Both the position numbers and the translations under genes were made by a program. Source: a virus. Taken from it: DNA of 40,124 nt. The stretch is from positions 10,528 through 50,651 of IMG/VR virus record IMGVR_UViG_3300029319_000085, one strand, 5' to 3'. Positions 17,060 to 24,864 of the stretch are shown here, in pieces. The stretch's first letter is position 1. Each line of letters begins with the position of its first letter. The notes under the pieces were generated by a model, which saw only the letters and a list, made by a program, of their open reading frames with translations, did not search any database and was not told where the DNA came from.

Positions 17060-17561
17060 TGAAAAGTCCTCTTCTGGCCTGCTTACCGACCAACGTCACT
17101 TCCATAGAAGTTTCATCATTTGTAAAAGCGCTATCCTGTCCAAAAATATATCTTGGTTCAAATAAATCAACGATCTCAAACAGCATATCATCATACTGTA
17201 GGAAATCACCCAGGCGAGCAAATAAATCTTGGTCCTCAACAAGGCGACGCTTGTGTGTATGAACATTTATATTATACAGGTTATCAAAACCATATTTTTG
17301 TTGAACTCTATCGGACCCGACATACTCCACTAAAGCATAGACGTGAACTGGCGGTAGGAACGTTTTCTTTATTGACTCCCCATACAAAGGATGGAAATTA
17401 GATCTTTCAATGTCTATCGGATAATATAATACACGCTGTCCAACAATCTTCTCAACGATTTCATCGTTAATCTGTTTAACGAAGTTTCTTTCGGCCTTAC
17501 CGACAAAAAGAGGCGGTGGCGGAGATGTGGGTTGAGTCCATTTATTTTTCTGACTTGTCAT
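17049..17561 (-). CDS. 14: Neck protein, T4 gp14-like
   Basis: Part of the head-tail connector. The sequence shows the gp14 pattern: QRVLYYPIDIERSNFHPLYG (about residues 42-61; T4 has [20 protein letters not shown]) followed by ESIKKTF, and GDFLQYDDMLFEIVDLFEPR then YIFGQDSAF near the C terminus (T4 [20 protein letters not shown] and FYQLGQNA). At 170 aa it is shorter than T4 gp14 (256). The N terminus is Pro-rich. It lies between the gp13-like and gp15-like genes with overlap on one side. The start is ATG. Confidence 0.82.
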   Translation of the reverse strand: MTSQKNKWTQPTSPPPPLFVGKAERNFVKQINDEIVEKIVGQRVLYYPIDIERSNFHPLYGESIKKTFLPPVHVYALVEYVGSDRVQQKYGFDNLYNINVHTHKRRLVEDQDLFARLGDFLQYDDMLFEIVDLFEPRYIFGQDSAFTNDETSMEVTLVGKQARRGLFNAD

Positions 17562-17565
17562 TTAA

Positions 17566-18810
17566 TCACCCAACGTAAATGCCGTGTGGAATGGTTTTGA
17601 AAACATTGTTAATGCTATCTTGCATTGCAGCATCACCCTCGGCAAGTTTACCATAGACCATTTCATCAAGAACTGTTTTAAGTTCCTCCCTCAGGGTGGT
17701 TTGCTCTTCCTTGCCCTCACTTATAAGTGCGGACCCGTTTAGAGTTACGTCATTACCGGGAATCGGAATAGATCCTAGTTTTGACCTAACTTGCCCTAAT
17801 ATCTCTTTGCAAAGCGCAAGAGCAAAGCGTCTGATCCACTGCTTGCCAATACTGTTGATGTTTTTGTATGGAACATTAGGGAACGGGAGTGCGTTCATGT
17901 TGTTAACACCATCAGCACCGTATGTCCTATCGGCCTCTTCATCAAACGCATCTTGAGATACCCTGAATCTTACCCAAAACCTGTCAGGATTAGTGCCATC
18001 TGGCGTTGGGTATATCCTAAGTTTATTGTTGTTAATCTGGAACGAATAATGTGATGCTCTAACTTTCATATCTTCCTCGTAAGCGTAAGCTTGCAGGGTG
18101 TTCTGCCAAGAGGGGACTATTTGAAAATTAGAGTCATCGGCGTACATGCCATAAGTTGAAAGATTTCCAATTGTGCCAACACTGTATCCACCAAAAAACC
18201 GCCAGGCAGCCCTTGGTGTTTTATAATATACTTGCTGAATTTGTACAGATCCAGAACCAACCTTATTATAGAAAGGTTCGCCAGATTCTAGCGATGCGCT
18301 GTATATAACAGCTTGAAGGTCGTAGTCTTGAACATCTCTAGAAGCTGTAAAAGATGCTGAATAGATCGTTTGTGTTGCTCCGAGACCGACGTGGACACCT
18401 ACACCTCTACCAATATGGGTTGCATAACCAAGTTGGAATCTTGGAAACTTTAAGTTTGCTTTAGTTTGATACGTTCCACTTAATTCACCATCATGATTGA
18501 ATGTTCCTGTGGTATTACCTAGCATATCAGACAAAACGTTTTTGGCCTGGTGTGTGTTAACGATGTAAGAATATTCCAAACAAGCTTCTTCATAAGCGTT
18601 GTAAACATTATCTGGCTGCATCTCTATATCAAGAACATTACCACCAAGCTTATGGTAAACATATGTTACCTGCTCCATCGCTCCACTGAGAAAATTATCA
18701 TCGTCGCTGTATATGCCATAAGCTAGGGCGTCAGCTACATCAGAGTAGGTACCAGTTGAGGGCAGAACTAAAGCGCTCGTTTGACTAGTTGGCTGTAAGT
18801 TTACAGGCAT
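17566..18810 (-). CDS. 13: Neck protein, T4 gp13-like
   Basis: T4 gp13 binds the portal side of the connector. The C-terminal half has the family's pattern: GKQWIRRFALALCKEILGQV (about residues 324-343), then a short loop, IPIPGNDVTLNGSALISEG (about 350-368) and EEQTTLREELKTVLDE. At 414 aa it is larger than T4 gp13 (309) because of a beta-rich insert in the N-terminal half that is full of Ser and Tyr. The gene starts the neck/tail transcription unit: a strong terminator after the capsid gene lies upstream, and a CTACTTATA element lies 39 bases before the ATG. Confidence 0.83.
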   Translation of the reverse strand: MPVNLQPTSQTSALVLPSTGTYSDVADALAYGIYSDDDNFLSGAMEQVTYVYHKLGGNVLDIEMQPDNVYNAYEEACLEYSYIVNTHQAKNVLSDMLGNTTGTFNHDGELSGTYQTKANLKFPRFQLGYATHIGRGVGVHVGLGATQTIYSASFTASRDVQDYDLQAVIYSASLESGEPFYNKVGSGSVQIQQVYYKTPRAAWRFFGGYSVGTIGNLSTYGMYADDSNFQIVPSWQNTLQAYAYEEDMKVRASHYSFQINNNKLRIYPTPDGTNPDRFWVRFRVSQDAFDEEADRTYGADGVNNMNALPFPNVPYKNINSIGKQWIRRFALALCKEILGQVRSKLGSIPIPGNDVTLNGSALISEGKEEQTTLREELKTVLDEMVYGKLAEGDAAMQDSINNVFKTIPHGIYVG

Positions 18811-18849
18811 TAATTAATCCTCATTTGTAATTTTAAGACACTCGGTCTT

Positions 18850-18858
18850 TATAAGTAG
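18850..18858 (-). promoter_or_regulatory. CTAYTTAYW element before the neck/tail genes
   Basis: The minus strand reads CTACTTATA, 39 bases upstream of the gp13-like start and just downstream of the capsid-gene terminator. This placement is what would be expected of a promoter that restarts transcription for the neck and tail genes. The context AGTAAAACTACTTATA closely matches the copy at 33111. Confidence 0.45.
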
Positions 18859-18872
18859 TTTTACTTACCATA

Positions 18873-18906
18873 TAAAAACAAAAAACCTCGCCACAAGGAC
18901 GAGGTT
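18873..18906 (-). terminator. Strong intrinsic terminator after the major capsid gene
   Basis: On the minus strand a perfect 7-bp stem (AACCTCG and CGAGGTT, loop of 9 bases; 18884-18906) is followed directly by a T-rich tract (TTTTGTTTTTAT). It lies 30 bases after the capsid gene stop. It is the clearest rho-independent terminator in the window and isolates the highly expressed capsid gene from the neck genes. Confidence 0.88.
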
Positions 18907-18936
18907 CTCTGCGTTGTTATTCAACCTTAAGGTTAA

Positions 18937-20709
18937 TTAGCCATTAAGATCGTAACAAACAACTAGACCGTAGTAGTCAGGACGCACCATTTTCTTGGCA
19001 TAGCGAGTCATGACACCCTTACGGGGCACGAAATCTTCTGTACCAAAAATGGTCGGCGTGACTTGCAGCGGAACATAAGGAGCATACACATAGCCACTTT
19101 CAAGGAAGCTATTACCCTTACGTCCAACAAGAATCACGTTGCGCAGGAAGTACGGATCAACGTAGATGTCCATCTTGCGGCTCAATGAACCGACATTGAC
19201 GGCACCCCACGAACCCTGATCATCCTCAGGCGTGACGCTTGCCTTGAATCCAGCGGTGAACTCAAGAAGGCTGGCCACTTCCGGCGAGCAAACGATGAAG
19301 TTTGCGCCACCACGAAGGGTCTTACGGTGCATACGAGCGCTGAGATCATTAATGGTCTCAAGCAAGGTCTCGTACCACTCACTCACGGTACCCGTAAAGG
19401 TCGGAGCCAAGCTGTTCGAGATATCTGCACCAGTTTCACGATCAAGGAACTTACCAGGGCGACGGCTCCAGTAAAGCTTACCGGCCGTTGCACCAGCGAC
19501 AAGATCCGAAAGGATCTCTTGATCGATTTCAAGAGCGATCTGCTCGGAAAGGATGCTTGTCAACTCAACTTCAGCGTCGAGGTTGTGATAAGCATTCAAG
19601 TCCTGAGCAAGCTCGGGGCTCCATTTAGCCTTGAGCTTCTTGGTGACTGCGGTGACAGCGGTGCTGTCCACCTTGATGTCGATCTCTGGGATCTGCTGAT
19701 TTCCTTCAAGTCCCCAGCCTTGGTTACCATTAGCACCCTTAAGGGCACCGAAAGGATCACCTGCGGCGACAAATTCGTCCGTGATCGGGAAGAACACCTT
19801 ACCGACCTCAGCAGCACCACCAGCGGTGGTTGCGTCACCTGCGAACGAGTGCGAGAGAGCAACAGCGGACTGTCCACCCAAACGGCTAACACCGACGAGG
19901 AGGACCTTATCTCTTGAGCTTCCTGAGAACTGGTTCAAGCGACGAGCATGATAACCAGTGCCTGCGGCAGCATTAGCAGCAAGATCACCAGCACCGTTAA
20001 CACCCGAGACGACAAGAGCCGAAAGGTTGTCAAGGTTCATACCATCAGCATTGGTGACACTAATTTCACCAATAACGTAAGTCGAAGTACCCGAAATAAG
20101 ATCAGGGTCACGACGAAGGGTCTTAACATCATCAGACGACTCGTTCGCACCGAACGTACCCGACGAGATAATGGTAATACCTGTGATCGAGCCTGTTGGG
20201 CTCGAATATCCGTTGCCGAGGTTATAAAACGTGCTTTCGCCAGCTTGATCGACAAGGTTTGCACCACTCATAATTTGGTTAGCGACACGGCCTTGACCGT
20301 AAATCGAGTCACCACCAGTGCGTCCGAGGCGGTGGACACTACCACTACCATCAACAGCACCCATAGCGCTATCAGGACTATACACGAAGTCCATGAAGAA
20401 GATGAGTCCACTTGGGAGGCTCATCGGTTGCACGGAAACGAGGTCCTGTGCTAACAACCCACCGAATACACGGCGTACAATTGGGAATGCAACGGAAGCA
20501 AATCCTTCGACATCACCAGCGTTCATGGTGGTTTGCTCTTTGAGAAGTTGAGCAGCTTGGTTTTCTAGAAGACGAGCCATATTCGAGCGACCGTTGTCGT
20601 CGAGACCCTCCAGAAGACCAGTCTTGGCCCACTTATCAAGTAGAGCTTCACCTTCATGGGCGAGCGAACGTCGTTTGATTCCTTCAGTCAAAGTATCAAT
20701 TACAGACAT
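18937..20709 (-). CDS. 23: Major capsid protein, T4 gp23-like
   Basis: The main shell protein. FASVAFPIVRRVFGGLLAQD (residues 70-89) followed by LVSVQPMSLPSGLIFFMDFV corresponds to the T4 gp23 region around its VQPMNSPTGQVFALRAVY. The C-terminal SGYVYAPYVPLQVTP and RKGVMTRYAKKMVRPDYYGL blocks are also typical of this HK97-fold family. At 590 aa it is slightly longer than gp23 (521). T4 gp23 is trimmed at Glu65; here (L/I)xE sites occur at LLE (47-49) and LKE (56-58), fitting cleavage by the protease at 24226. Codon use looks more GC-rich and regular than in neighbours, as expected for high expression. A strong AAGGAG site precedes the ATG. Confidence 0.96.
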   Translation of the reverse strand: MSVIDTLTEGIKRRSLAHEGEALLDKWAKTGLLEGLDDNGRSNMARLLENQAAQLLKEQTTMNAGDVEGFASVAFPIVRRVFGGLLAQDLVSVQPMSLPSGLIFFMDFVYSPDSAMGAVDGSGSVHRLGRTGGDSIYGQGRVANQIMSGANLVDQAGESTFYNLGNGYSSPTGSITGITIISSGTFGANESSDDVKTLRRDPDLISGTSTYVIGEISVTNADGMNLDNLSALVVSGVNGAGDLAANAAAGTGYHARRLNQFSGSSRDKVLLVGVSRLGGQSAVALSHSFAGDATTAGGAAEVGKVFFPITDEFVAAGDPFGALKGANGNQGWGLEGNQQIPEIDIKVDSTAVTAVTKKLKAKWSPELAQDLNAYHNLDAEVELTSILSEQIALEIDQEILSDLVAGATAGKLYWSRRPGKFLDRETGADISNSLAPTFTGTVSEWYETLLETINDLSARMHRKTLRGGANFIVCSPEVASLLEFTAGFKASVTPEDDQGSWGAVNVGSLSRKMDIYVDPYFLRNVILVGRKGNSFLESGYVYAPYVPLQVTPTIFGTEDFVPRKGVMTRYAKKMVRPDYYGLVVCYDLNG

Positions 20710-20734
20710 TTTTTTTCTCCTTAATAAATCTGTT

Positions 20735-21751
20735 TTATTTGTTGTATATACCAGCTAGAGTAGACCAGCGTTTTAAAACCGGATTACTATTACCATCGGA
20801 TGTTTCAGACTCACGTCTTCCGCTTAGAATAACTGATGATTTTCTCGATACAGCTTCAGACAACGATTGTGGGGCGCTCTTAGAGCTAGTGCCCGCCATT
20901 GTCTTTTGAAGAGCCTCAAAAATCAACTCTGCTTCTTTAACCGACTGTGCCTCAGTGACCATCTCAACAATTTTATTTTTTTGCTGCTCATTCAGGGAGG
21001 AGTCCTGTAGTACACGATTGGTATACAACAACCTAGCGTTAGAGAGATTAACCTCTTCTAAACGATTCTTAACTTTTATCAATAAATTCTTTAGATCTTT
21101 ATTTTCTTTAGTGAGTTCTTCGTTCTTCATCTCAAGTCTATCCGACTTATACTCCAAACTCTCAAGATCTTCCTTTGCTACGCCGTCAGCAGCAGGAGAG
21201 GCAACGTTAACTCCGGCCTCTTCCTCTTCTTCGGCAACTTCTTCTTCGTCATACTCTGCGACCATCGCTTGGTCTTCTTCAGGTATGTCAACAGTTAAAA
21301 TCTCTTTAAACAAATCTACAAGGTCAGACTCGTCAACCTCAATTTCATCATCTCTGTTGCCAGGCTCGACGCCATCTTCAATACTAACGTCCAGACCAAC
21401 TTCATCTGCAATTTCTTGGCGATCAAGTTCAAAGTCTGTTTCTTCTGGGTCGTCTTCAGACTCAGCGGCTGCGATAATTTGATCCAAATCAACAACAACT
21501 ACATCATCATCTTCAACACCGGGATCGTGAGCCATTGGAATATCAAGGTCAGTCTCTTCTTCGCCAGAGTCTCCCATTTCATCGTCAAGCCCAAGTCCCA
21601 AATCGTCGTCTTCTTGCTCCAATATTTGTTGCATTGCTTGCTCAACCTCGGTTGAGTATTTTTCAATGACTGCATTTTCGGCACTTTTTAGTGCGGCTTC
21701 ACGCAACTGAGATGCATCAATAATAGCTTGCTCTAGCATAGAATTAGACAT
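20735..21751 (-). CDS. 22: Prohead core scaffolding protein, T4 gp22-like
   Basis: The inner scaffold around which the capsid assembles, later degraded. Context and composition support it: it directly precedes the capsid gene, and it has a very acidic low-complexity region (about residues 47-190), then a charged coiled coil (about 193-245) and a Ser-rich C-terminal part ending in LKRWSTLAGIYNK, similar to gp22 ends in other T4-like phages. The length of 338 aa compares with 269 in T4. There are no Cys residues. A CTATTTATT element lies 32 bases upstream, so the scaffold and capsid genes may share that promoter. Confidence 0.87.
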   Translation of the reverse strand: MSNSMLEQAIIDASQLREAALKSAENAVIEKYSTEVEQAMQQILEQEDDDLGLGLDDEMGDSGEEETDLDIPMAHDPGVEDDDVVVVDLDQIIAAAESEDDPEETDFELDRQEIADEVGLDVSIEDGVEPGNRDDEIEVDESDLVDLFKEILTVDIPEEDQAMVAEYDEEEVAEEEEEAGVNVASPAADGVAKEDLESLEYKSDRLEMKNEELTKENKDLKNLLIKVKNRLEEVNLSNARLLYTNRVLQDSSLNEQQKNKIVEMVTEAQSVKEAELIFEALQKTMAGTSSKSAPQSLSEAVSRKSSVILSGRRESETSDGNSNPVLKRWSTLAGIYNK

Positions 21752-21783
21752 AGGTGGTTCCCCTTCAAAGAGAGTTAATCAAA

Positions 21784-21792
21784 AATAAATAG
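21784..21792 (-). promoter_or_regulatory. CTAYTTAYW element before scaffold and capsid genes
   Basis: The minus strand reads CTATTTATT, 32 bases upstream of the scaffold ATG, preceded by GTTTGTCATAA. The copy before the sheath gene has nearly the same preceding bases (GTTTGTCTTA), making these two the most alike of the set. Confidence 0.45.
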
Positions 21793-21832
21793 TTATGACA
21801 AACACAAATAGGCCTTTTTTCTATGTGTAATA

Positions 21833-22258
21833 TCAGTCTGAAACGCCGGAGCCAGTTGGTGTCAACATTTCACCAGAGGCAATGTTTGTGATTTCGGCGT
21901 ATATTTCATAGCGTGTTGCGAGTGCCGCTGGGTTTGAAATGTACACGTCTTTCATTCTACCATTCAGGGTAATTGATGTGCTACCACTGAGTCCAGCTTC
22001 GGCGGAGGTGCCGGACAAAGTAATAAAGTGATGGCTTGTCGCAGGAGTGTTCATCGCCCCAGTAGCGGCAAAAGCAATTCTTATATGTTGGTGTCCGTGA
22101 TTAAACACCGTGACAGCTTTTGCGATTGGGTCAAATGTGTGGCGATCCTCTTCACCAGAATCAAGATTTTCCGATCCAGACAGGTACGGCAGGCCAGCCA
22201 TCTGATAAGACCCAACGTTGTTAACCCCTGGAGTTCCCCAATTAGCGTTTCTACCCAT
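21833..22258 (-). CDS. Putative capsid decoration protein, 141 aa
   Basis: A small beta-rich protein with a Gly/Ser/Thr-rich C terminus, no cysteine, no membrane segment and few charges. The N terminus (GTPGVNNVGSYQMAGLPYLS, about residues 8-27) resembles small virion proteins I recall near capsid genes of marine phages. The middle alternates strands and turns (TVFNHGHQHIRIAFA, about 50-64), as in an immunoglobulin- or jelly-roll-like surface domain. It lies between bS21 and the scaffold gene in the head module. A decoration or other head-surface role is inferred; I cannot name a family. The start is ATG with a GGAGGAGAAAA site. Confidence 0.65.
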   Translation of the reverse strand: MGRNANWGTPGVNNVGSYQMAGLPYLSGSENLDSGEEDRHTFDPIAKAVTVFNHGHQHIRIAFAATGAMNTPATSHHFITLSGTSAEAGLSGSTSITLNGRMKDVYISNPAALATRYEIYAEITNIASGEMLTPTGSGVSD

Positions 22259-22554
22259 TATTTTCTCCTCCTAGAACGTTTGCTAGTTCTTTTACTGCTT
22301 GGATTAAGTAGTTCGGACCTATCCTTATTGACCTTATCAATTATTCTTTGCCTTCGAGCCTTTTCCTCTGACCTTCTAACGGATGGCTTCTTGAAATGAG
22401 TTCTGGAACGGAACTCATCAACTATCCCTTCTTTTTTAGCTTTTTTAATGAACTTTCTAACCATACGCTCATTATTATCCCCACACTCTTGGGCAGTGAC
22501 CGTGATACAGCCACTAATTCTTTTTTGAAATCTGTTGTTTCTATGTTTTCTCAT
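22258..22554 (-). CDS. rpsU: Ribosomal protein bS21, phage-encoded
   Basis: bS21 binds the small ribosomal subunit near the platform and anti-Shine-Dalgarno region and helps select mRNAs. Residues 28-77 align with bacterial S21: NNERMVRKFIKKAKKEGIVD (E. coli [20 protein letters not shown]), then EFRSRTHFKKPSVRRSEEKA (E. coli [20 protein letters not shown]), then more basic helix. The protein has a basic extension of about 20 residues at the N terminus and a Lys/Arg/Ser tail at the C terminus, giving 98 aa against about 71 in E. coli. I chose the ATG at 22554 over a TTG ten codons upstream because the frame upstream overlaps the previous gene. It lies in the head module, so it is expected to be made late. 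Phage bS21 genes are known from marine phages. Confidence 0.88.
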   Translation of the reverse strand: MRKHRNNRFQKRISGCITVTAQECGDNNERMVRKFIKKAKKEGIVDEFRSRTHFKKPSVRRSEEKARRQRIIDKVNKDRSELLNPSSKRTSKRSRRRK

Positions 22555-22558
22555 TTTC

Positions 22559-22948
22559 TTACTTTCTTGTTTTAGATGCGGCAACTGCTGCCCAGTTACC
22601 TAAACCTGGAATATTACTTATATCAACACCGGGGTCCCCTGGGGCCACACTACCTAGTGGTCCCTTCCCTGAGTCCGGTATCGGTTTGGTCCCCTCGAAC
22701 AATTGAGGGTTTGAAAATTTCTTTTTCACGTCTTCATAGGCAGATCCACCGATAGCATCAAGCACTCTCTTTTTAGATTCTGTCATATGTCTCGTAGTTT
22801 GGCGAGATTGTTCGTTCATTGGCTTAGCTGCTGGCGAGGCTGTAAGACCTTGCGCCACCTCAGTAATAATGCCAGAGAGAACACCTTCTTCAAAGATCAC
22901 CTCTTTGACACATTCTTTAATAATATTTTTGAGTTCCGATTTTTTCAT
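22559..22948 (-). CDS. Putative internal head protein with capsid-targeting-like N terminus, 129 aa
   Basis: The first 24 residues (MKKSELKNIIKECVKEVIFE and beyond) form an amphipathic helix ending in an (L/I)xE site, IFE at 18-20. The same design occurs in three other proteins here (33136, 33404, 39531). The rest is Pro/Gly-rich and probably disordered, with no known domain. In T4, internal proteins carry a short N-terminal targeting helix removed by the prohead protease. The position between protease, bS21 and scaffold genes fits an internal or core protein. The assignment is by pattern and context. The start is ATG with GAAAG upstream, and the stop lies 4 bases before the bS21 ATG. Confidence 0.6.
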   Translation of the reverse strand: MKKSELKNIIKECVKEVIFEEGVLSGIITEVAQGLTASPAAKPMNEQSRQTTRHMTESKKRVLDAIGGSAYEDVKKKFSNPQLFEGTKPIPDSGKGPLGSVAPGDPGVDISNIPGLGNWAAVAASKTRK

Positions 22949-22960
22949 CTCTTTCCTTTC

Positions 22961-24223
22961 TTATTTAACTTGGTGCCAGGCCTGGTGTGCGCCCTCGCTA
23001 ATCCAAACATATTCAGTTGCGGTTACTCCAGCATCATTGTTAAGACTGTCAAAAGTGCCACTTATAAGTCCTGAAGGCAGAATGAAAACACTATTAGTAT
23101 TTGTTTTAACAATTAGTGAGAGTCTTGTTCCAGAATCATTTCCTCTAGGAAAAGCTAGCTCGTGAACCTCCATACCCCCGCCCATATCAAAGCCGTTAAT
23201 TGAGTCTGCGTCCAACAGTATGGTACCAGAGGCCAAGGTTAAGGTGCTGCTTGTTCCAGAGCCAAGATCTTGTTCTTTTACCTCTGTAACATAAAATTGA
23301 GATGTGGTCGTTCCATGAAGTCTAACGTTTCCAGAAACTTCTAAAGGGGAGCCTGGAGTACTCGTATGAATACCAACAAAACCATTTGTGCCCTCAAGAG
23401 TGATGCGAGCTTTGTGTCCGCCATTGAGAGAAGTATTGGCTAGTTGAAGTGAACGATTTGAGTGTCCTGAATTTGGATGAAACGCATCCATAAAAAAGGC
23501 ATTATCCAGAGATCCAGTAAATGTAGTGCCCGCAACACCCTCCAGTCCAATAGAAGCTAGCCGCTGGGATCTTCCTGAAGTGTCGGCGTTACCATCTTGA
23601 TAAAAGTCTATGAAGGGATTATTATCTTCGCCGGCCGAATTGTCGTTGCTAGAGTCGGCGATCAGTTTTATACCAACCTCTTTTTTGCTTTTCATAATCA
23701 AGACAACATCTTTTTCTTGCCCCGAAACAGAATCAAAAGGATCTATGATGTGCAATACGCTTTGAGGCGAGTTGTTGCCGATGCCGACACGTTGATTTTG
23801 ACCGTCAATAAAGAACATATGAGTGTTCTGATTACTCTCTACCCGAAAATCAATATCTGTGCTGTTCTCGTTGATAACAACTTCGTCTTGGGCTGCCTCT
23901 GTTAGTGTGATAAAATCAGCGCCGCCAGCCTGAAGGTTTACAGAATCGTCTTGAAACCTAATAAAAGTGTTGGTATCACCTCTGTGGTAGATATACTCAC
24001 CGACTTCCATGCTCCCACCGACAGTTAATTTGAAGCCTGGAGCGCTATCACCAAGCCCAACACGACCGTTCGCTAAGAAAAATACATTTTCATTTAACTG
24101 AAGAGTGCCCGTAACTTGGTGTAGGTCGCCGTCGCTATTTCCTAGCTTTGTGTCGCCATCGGCCTCAAGCTTAATTGCAAAACCTTGACCACCACTGCCA
24201 CTAGCACCAAAACCGGCTGACAT
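22961..24223 (-). CDS. Fibre-like virion protein in the head module, 420 aa
   Basis: The protein carries at least three repeats of the form (r)VGIGxxSPxxxLxV: GRVGLGDSAPGFKLTV (about residues 53-68), QRVGIGNNSPQSVLHI (about 144-159) and GFVGIHTSTPGSPLEV (about 281-296). This motif is common in trimeric phage fibres and adhesins, where it forms a beta-roll. The N terminus is Gly/Ser-rich and the C terminus (VWISEGAHQAWHQVK) resembles fibre ends. It lies between the protease gene and the internal-protein/bS21/decoration genes, far from the tail genes. A head fibre or surface decoration is therefore as likely as a tail fibre. No membrane segment is present. The start is ATG, two bases after the protease stop. 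Confidence 0.7.
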   Translation of the reverse strand: MSAGFGASGSGGQGFAIKLEADGDTKLGNSDGDLHQVTGTLQLNENVFFLANGRVGLGDSAPGFKLTVGGSMEVGEYIYHRGDTNTFIRFQDDSVNLQAGGADFITLTEAAQDEVVINENSTDIDFRVESNQNTHMFFIDGQNQRVGIGNNSPQSVLHIIDPFDSVSGQEKDVVLIMKSKKEVGIKLIADSSNDNSAGEDNNPFIDFYQDGNADTSGRSQRLASIGLEGVAGTTFTGSLDNAFFMDAFHPNSGHSNRSLQLANTSLNGGHKARITLEGTNGFVGIHTSTPGSPLEVSGNVRLHGTTTSQFYVTEVKEQDLGSGTSSTLTLASGTILLDADSINGFDMGGGMEVHELAFPRGNDSGTRLSLIVKTNTNSVFILPSGLISGTFDSLNNDAGVTATEYVWISEGAHQAWHQVK

Positions 24224-24225
24224 TA

Positions 24226-24822
24226 TTAATCCCCTAGTATATCATTCAAGGCACGATTAATTCGATCTGCCTTTGTTAGGTGTGTTTTAACCTCTTTGCC
24301 CTCGGCTACAAGAAAGGCACCATTAGTGCTTGGTTCTGACACTAGATCAAAGCAGAGAAGTTGGAAATCATCCTCGACCATGGTTGTGCCTGCCTCTTGA
24401 CGTGTTGAGCCGAGTCCTCGGCTTGAAATTCCTAATTGCACTCCACCCTTTACAAGCTGCTTAGCCACTTGTCCAGCAGGCGTATCAAGAATCTTGAGCT
24501 TACCCATTACATCATCACCATCCCACCATACTTCAGTGACCAGATGGCTAGCATTCTTAAGTTCAACAACTGAACTATCTGGGTGATCCAACTCTCCAAT
24601 AGCTCGACCTTCACGAACTAATTTAGTATAATTTTTCATCTCACGCTCTAAGATAGGTTTGGGATAAATACGACCATTGCCGTTTTTCTTTCCGGCAGCC
24701 TGAATCTTTCCGGCCAAAACTAAATGAATACCATTCTTATTACCTTCACGCTCTTCCTCTGTTAGAAGATCGTCACTGTAATCTAAATTCATAAACTCTT
24801 GAAGCACATATTTCTTAGTCAT
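24226..24822 (-). CDS. 21: Prohead core protease, T4 gp21-like
   Basis: This serine protease matures the prohead by cutting scaffold, capsid and internal proteins after (L/I)xE. The catalytic layout of the family is visible: GRAIGELDHPDSSVVELKNA with His80 (about residues 72-91), QLGISSRGLGSTR with the Ser pair 133-134, and CFDLVSEPSTNGAFLV (157-172). The length of 198 aa matches T4 gp21 (212). An LQE at residues 7-9 is a possible self-cleavage site. It belongs to the portal-to-capsid run of head genes. A 6-bp hairpin lies just before its ribosome-binding site (AAGGGAG, six bases before the ATG). Confidence 0.92.
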   Translation of the reverse strand: MTKKYVLQEFMNLDYSDDLLTEEEREGNKNGIHLVLAGKIQAAGKKNGNGRIYPKPILEREMKNYTKLVREGRAIGELDHPDSSVVELKNASHLVTEVWWDGDDVMGKLKILDTPAGQVAKQLVKGGVQLGISSRGLGSTRQEAGTTMVEDDFQLLCFDLVSEPSTNGAFLVAEGKEVKTHLTKADRINRALNDILGD

Positions 24823-24839
24823 TTTTATCTCCCTTGGAA

Positions 24840-24856
24840 TGCGGGCGCTACCCGCA
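24840..24856 (-). promoter_or_regulatory. Leader hairpin before the protease gene
   Basis: A GC-rich 6-bp stem (TGCGGG and CCCGCA, loop of 5 bases) lies in the 42-base gap between the small membrane protein and the protease, six bases before the AAGGGAG site. No T-run follows on the minus strand, so it is not a typical terminator. It may be an RNA-processing or translation-control structure. Confidence 0.4.
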
Positions 24857-24864
24857 CGATACTG

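Noticed and set aside
19327-20454. Long plus-strand frames opposite the capsid gene
   Set aside because: They are products of the strong codon bias of the capsid gene; they have no homologous motif or ribosome-binding site.
20723-20731. GATTTATT before the capsid gene as another copy of the CTAYTTAYW element
   Set aside because: It differs in the first bases and overlaps the ribosome-binding site, too close to the start codon to be a promoter.
21796-21826. Imperfect hairpin after the 141-aa gene as a terminator
   Set aside because: The stem is bulged and weak and only a broken T-run follows, so it was not listed as a feature.
22555-22584. TTG start giving a bS21 of 108 aa
   Set aside because: It overlaps the upstream gene by 26 bases, while an ATG ten codons later has a 4-base gap and a purine-rich site before it.
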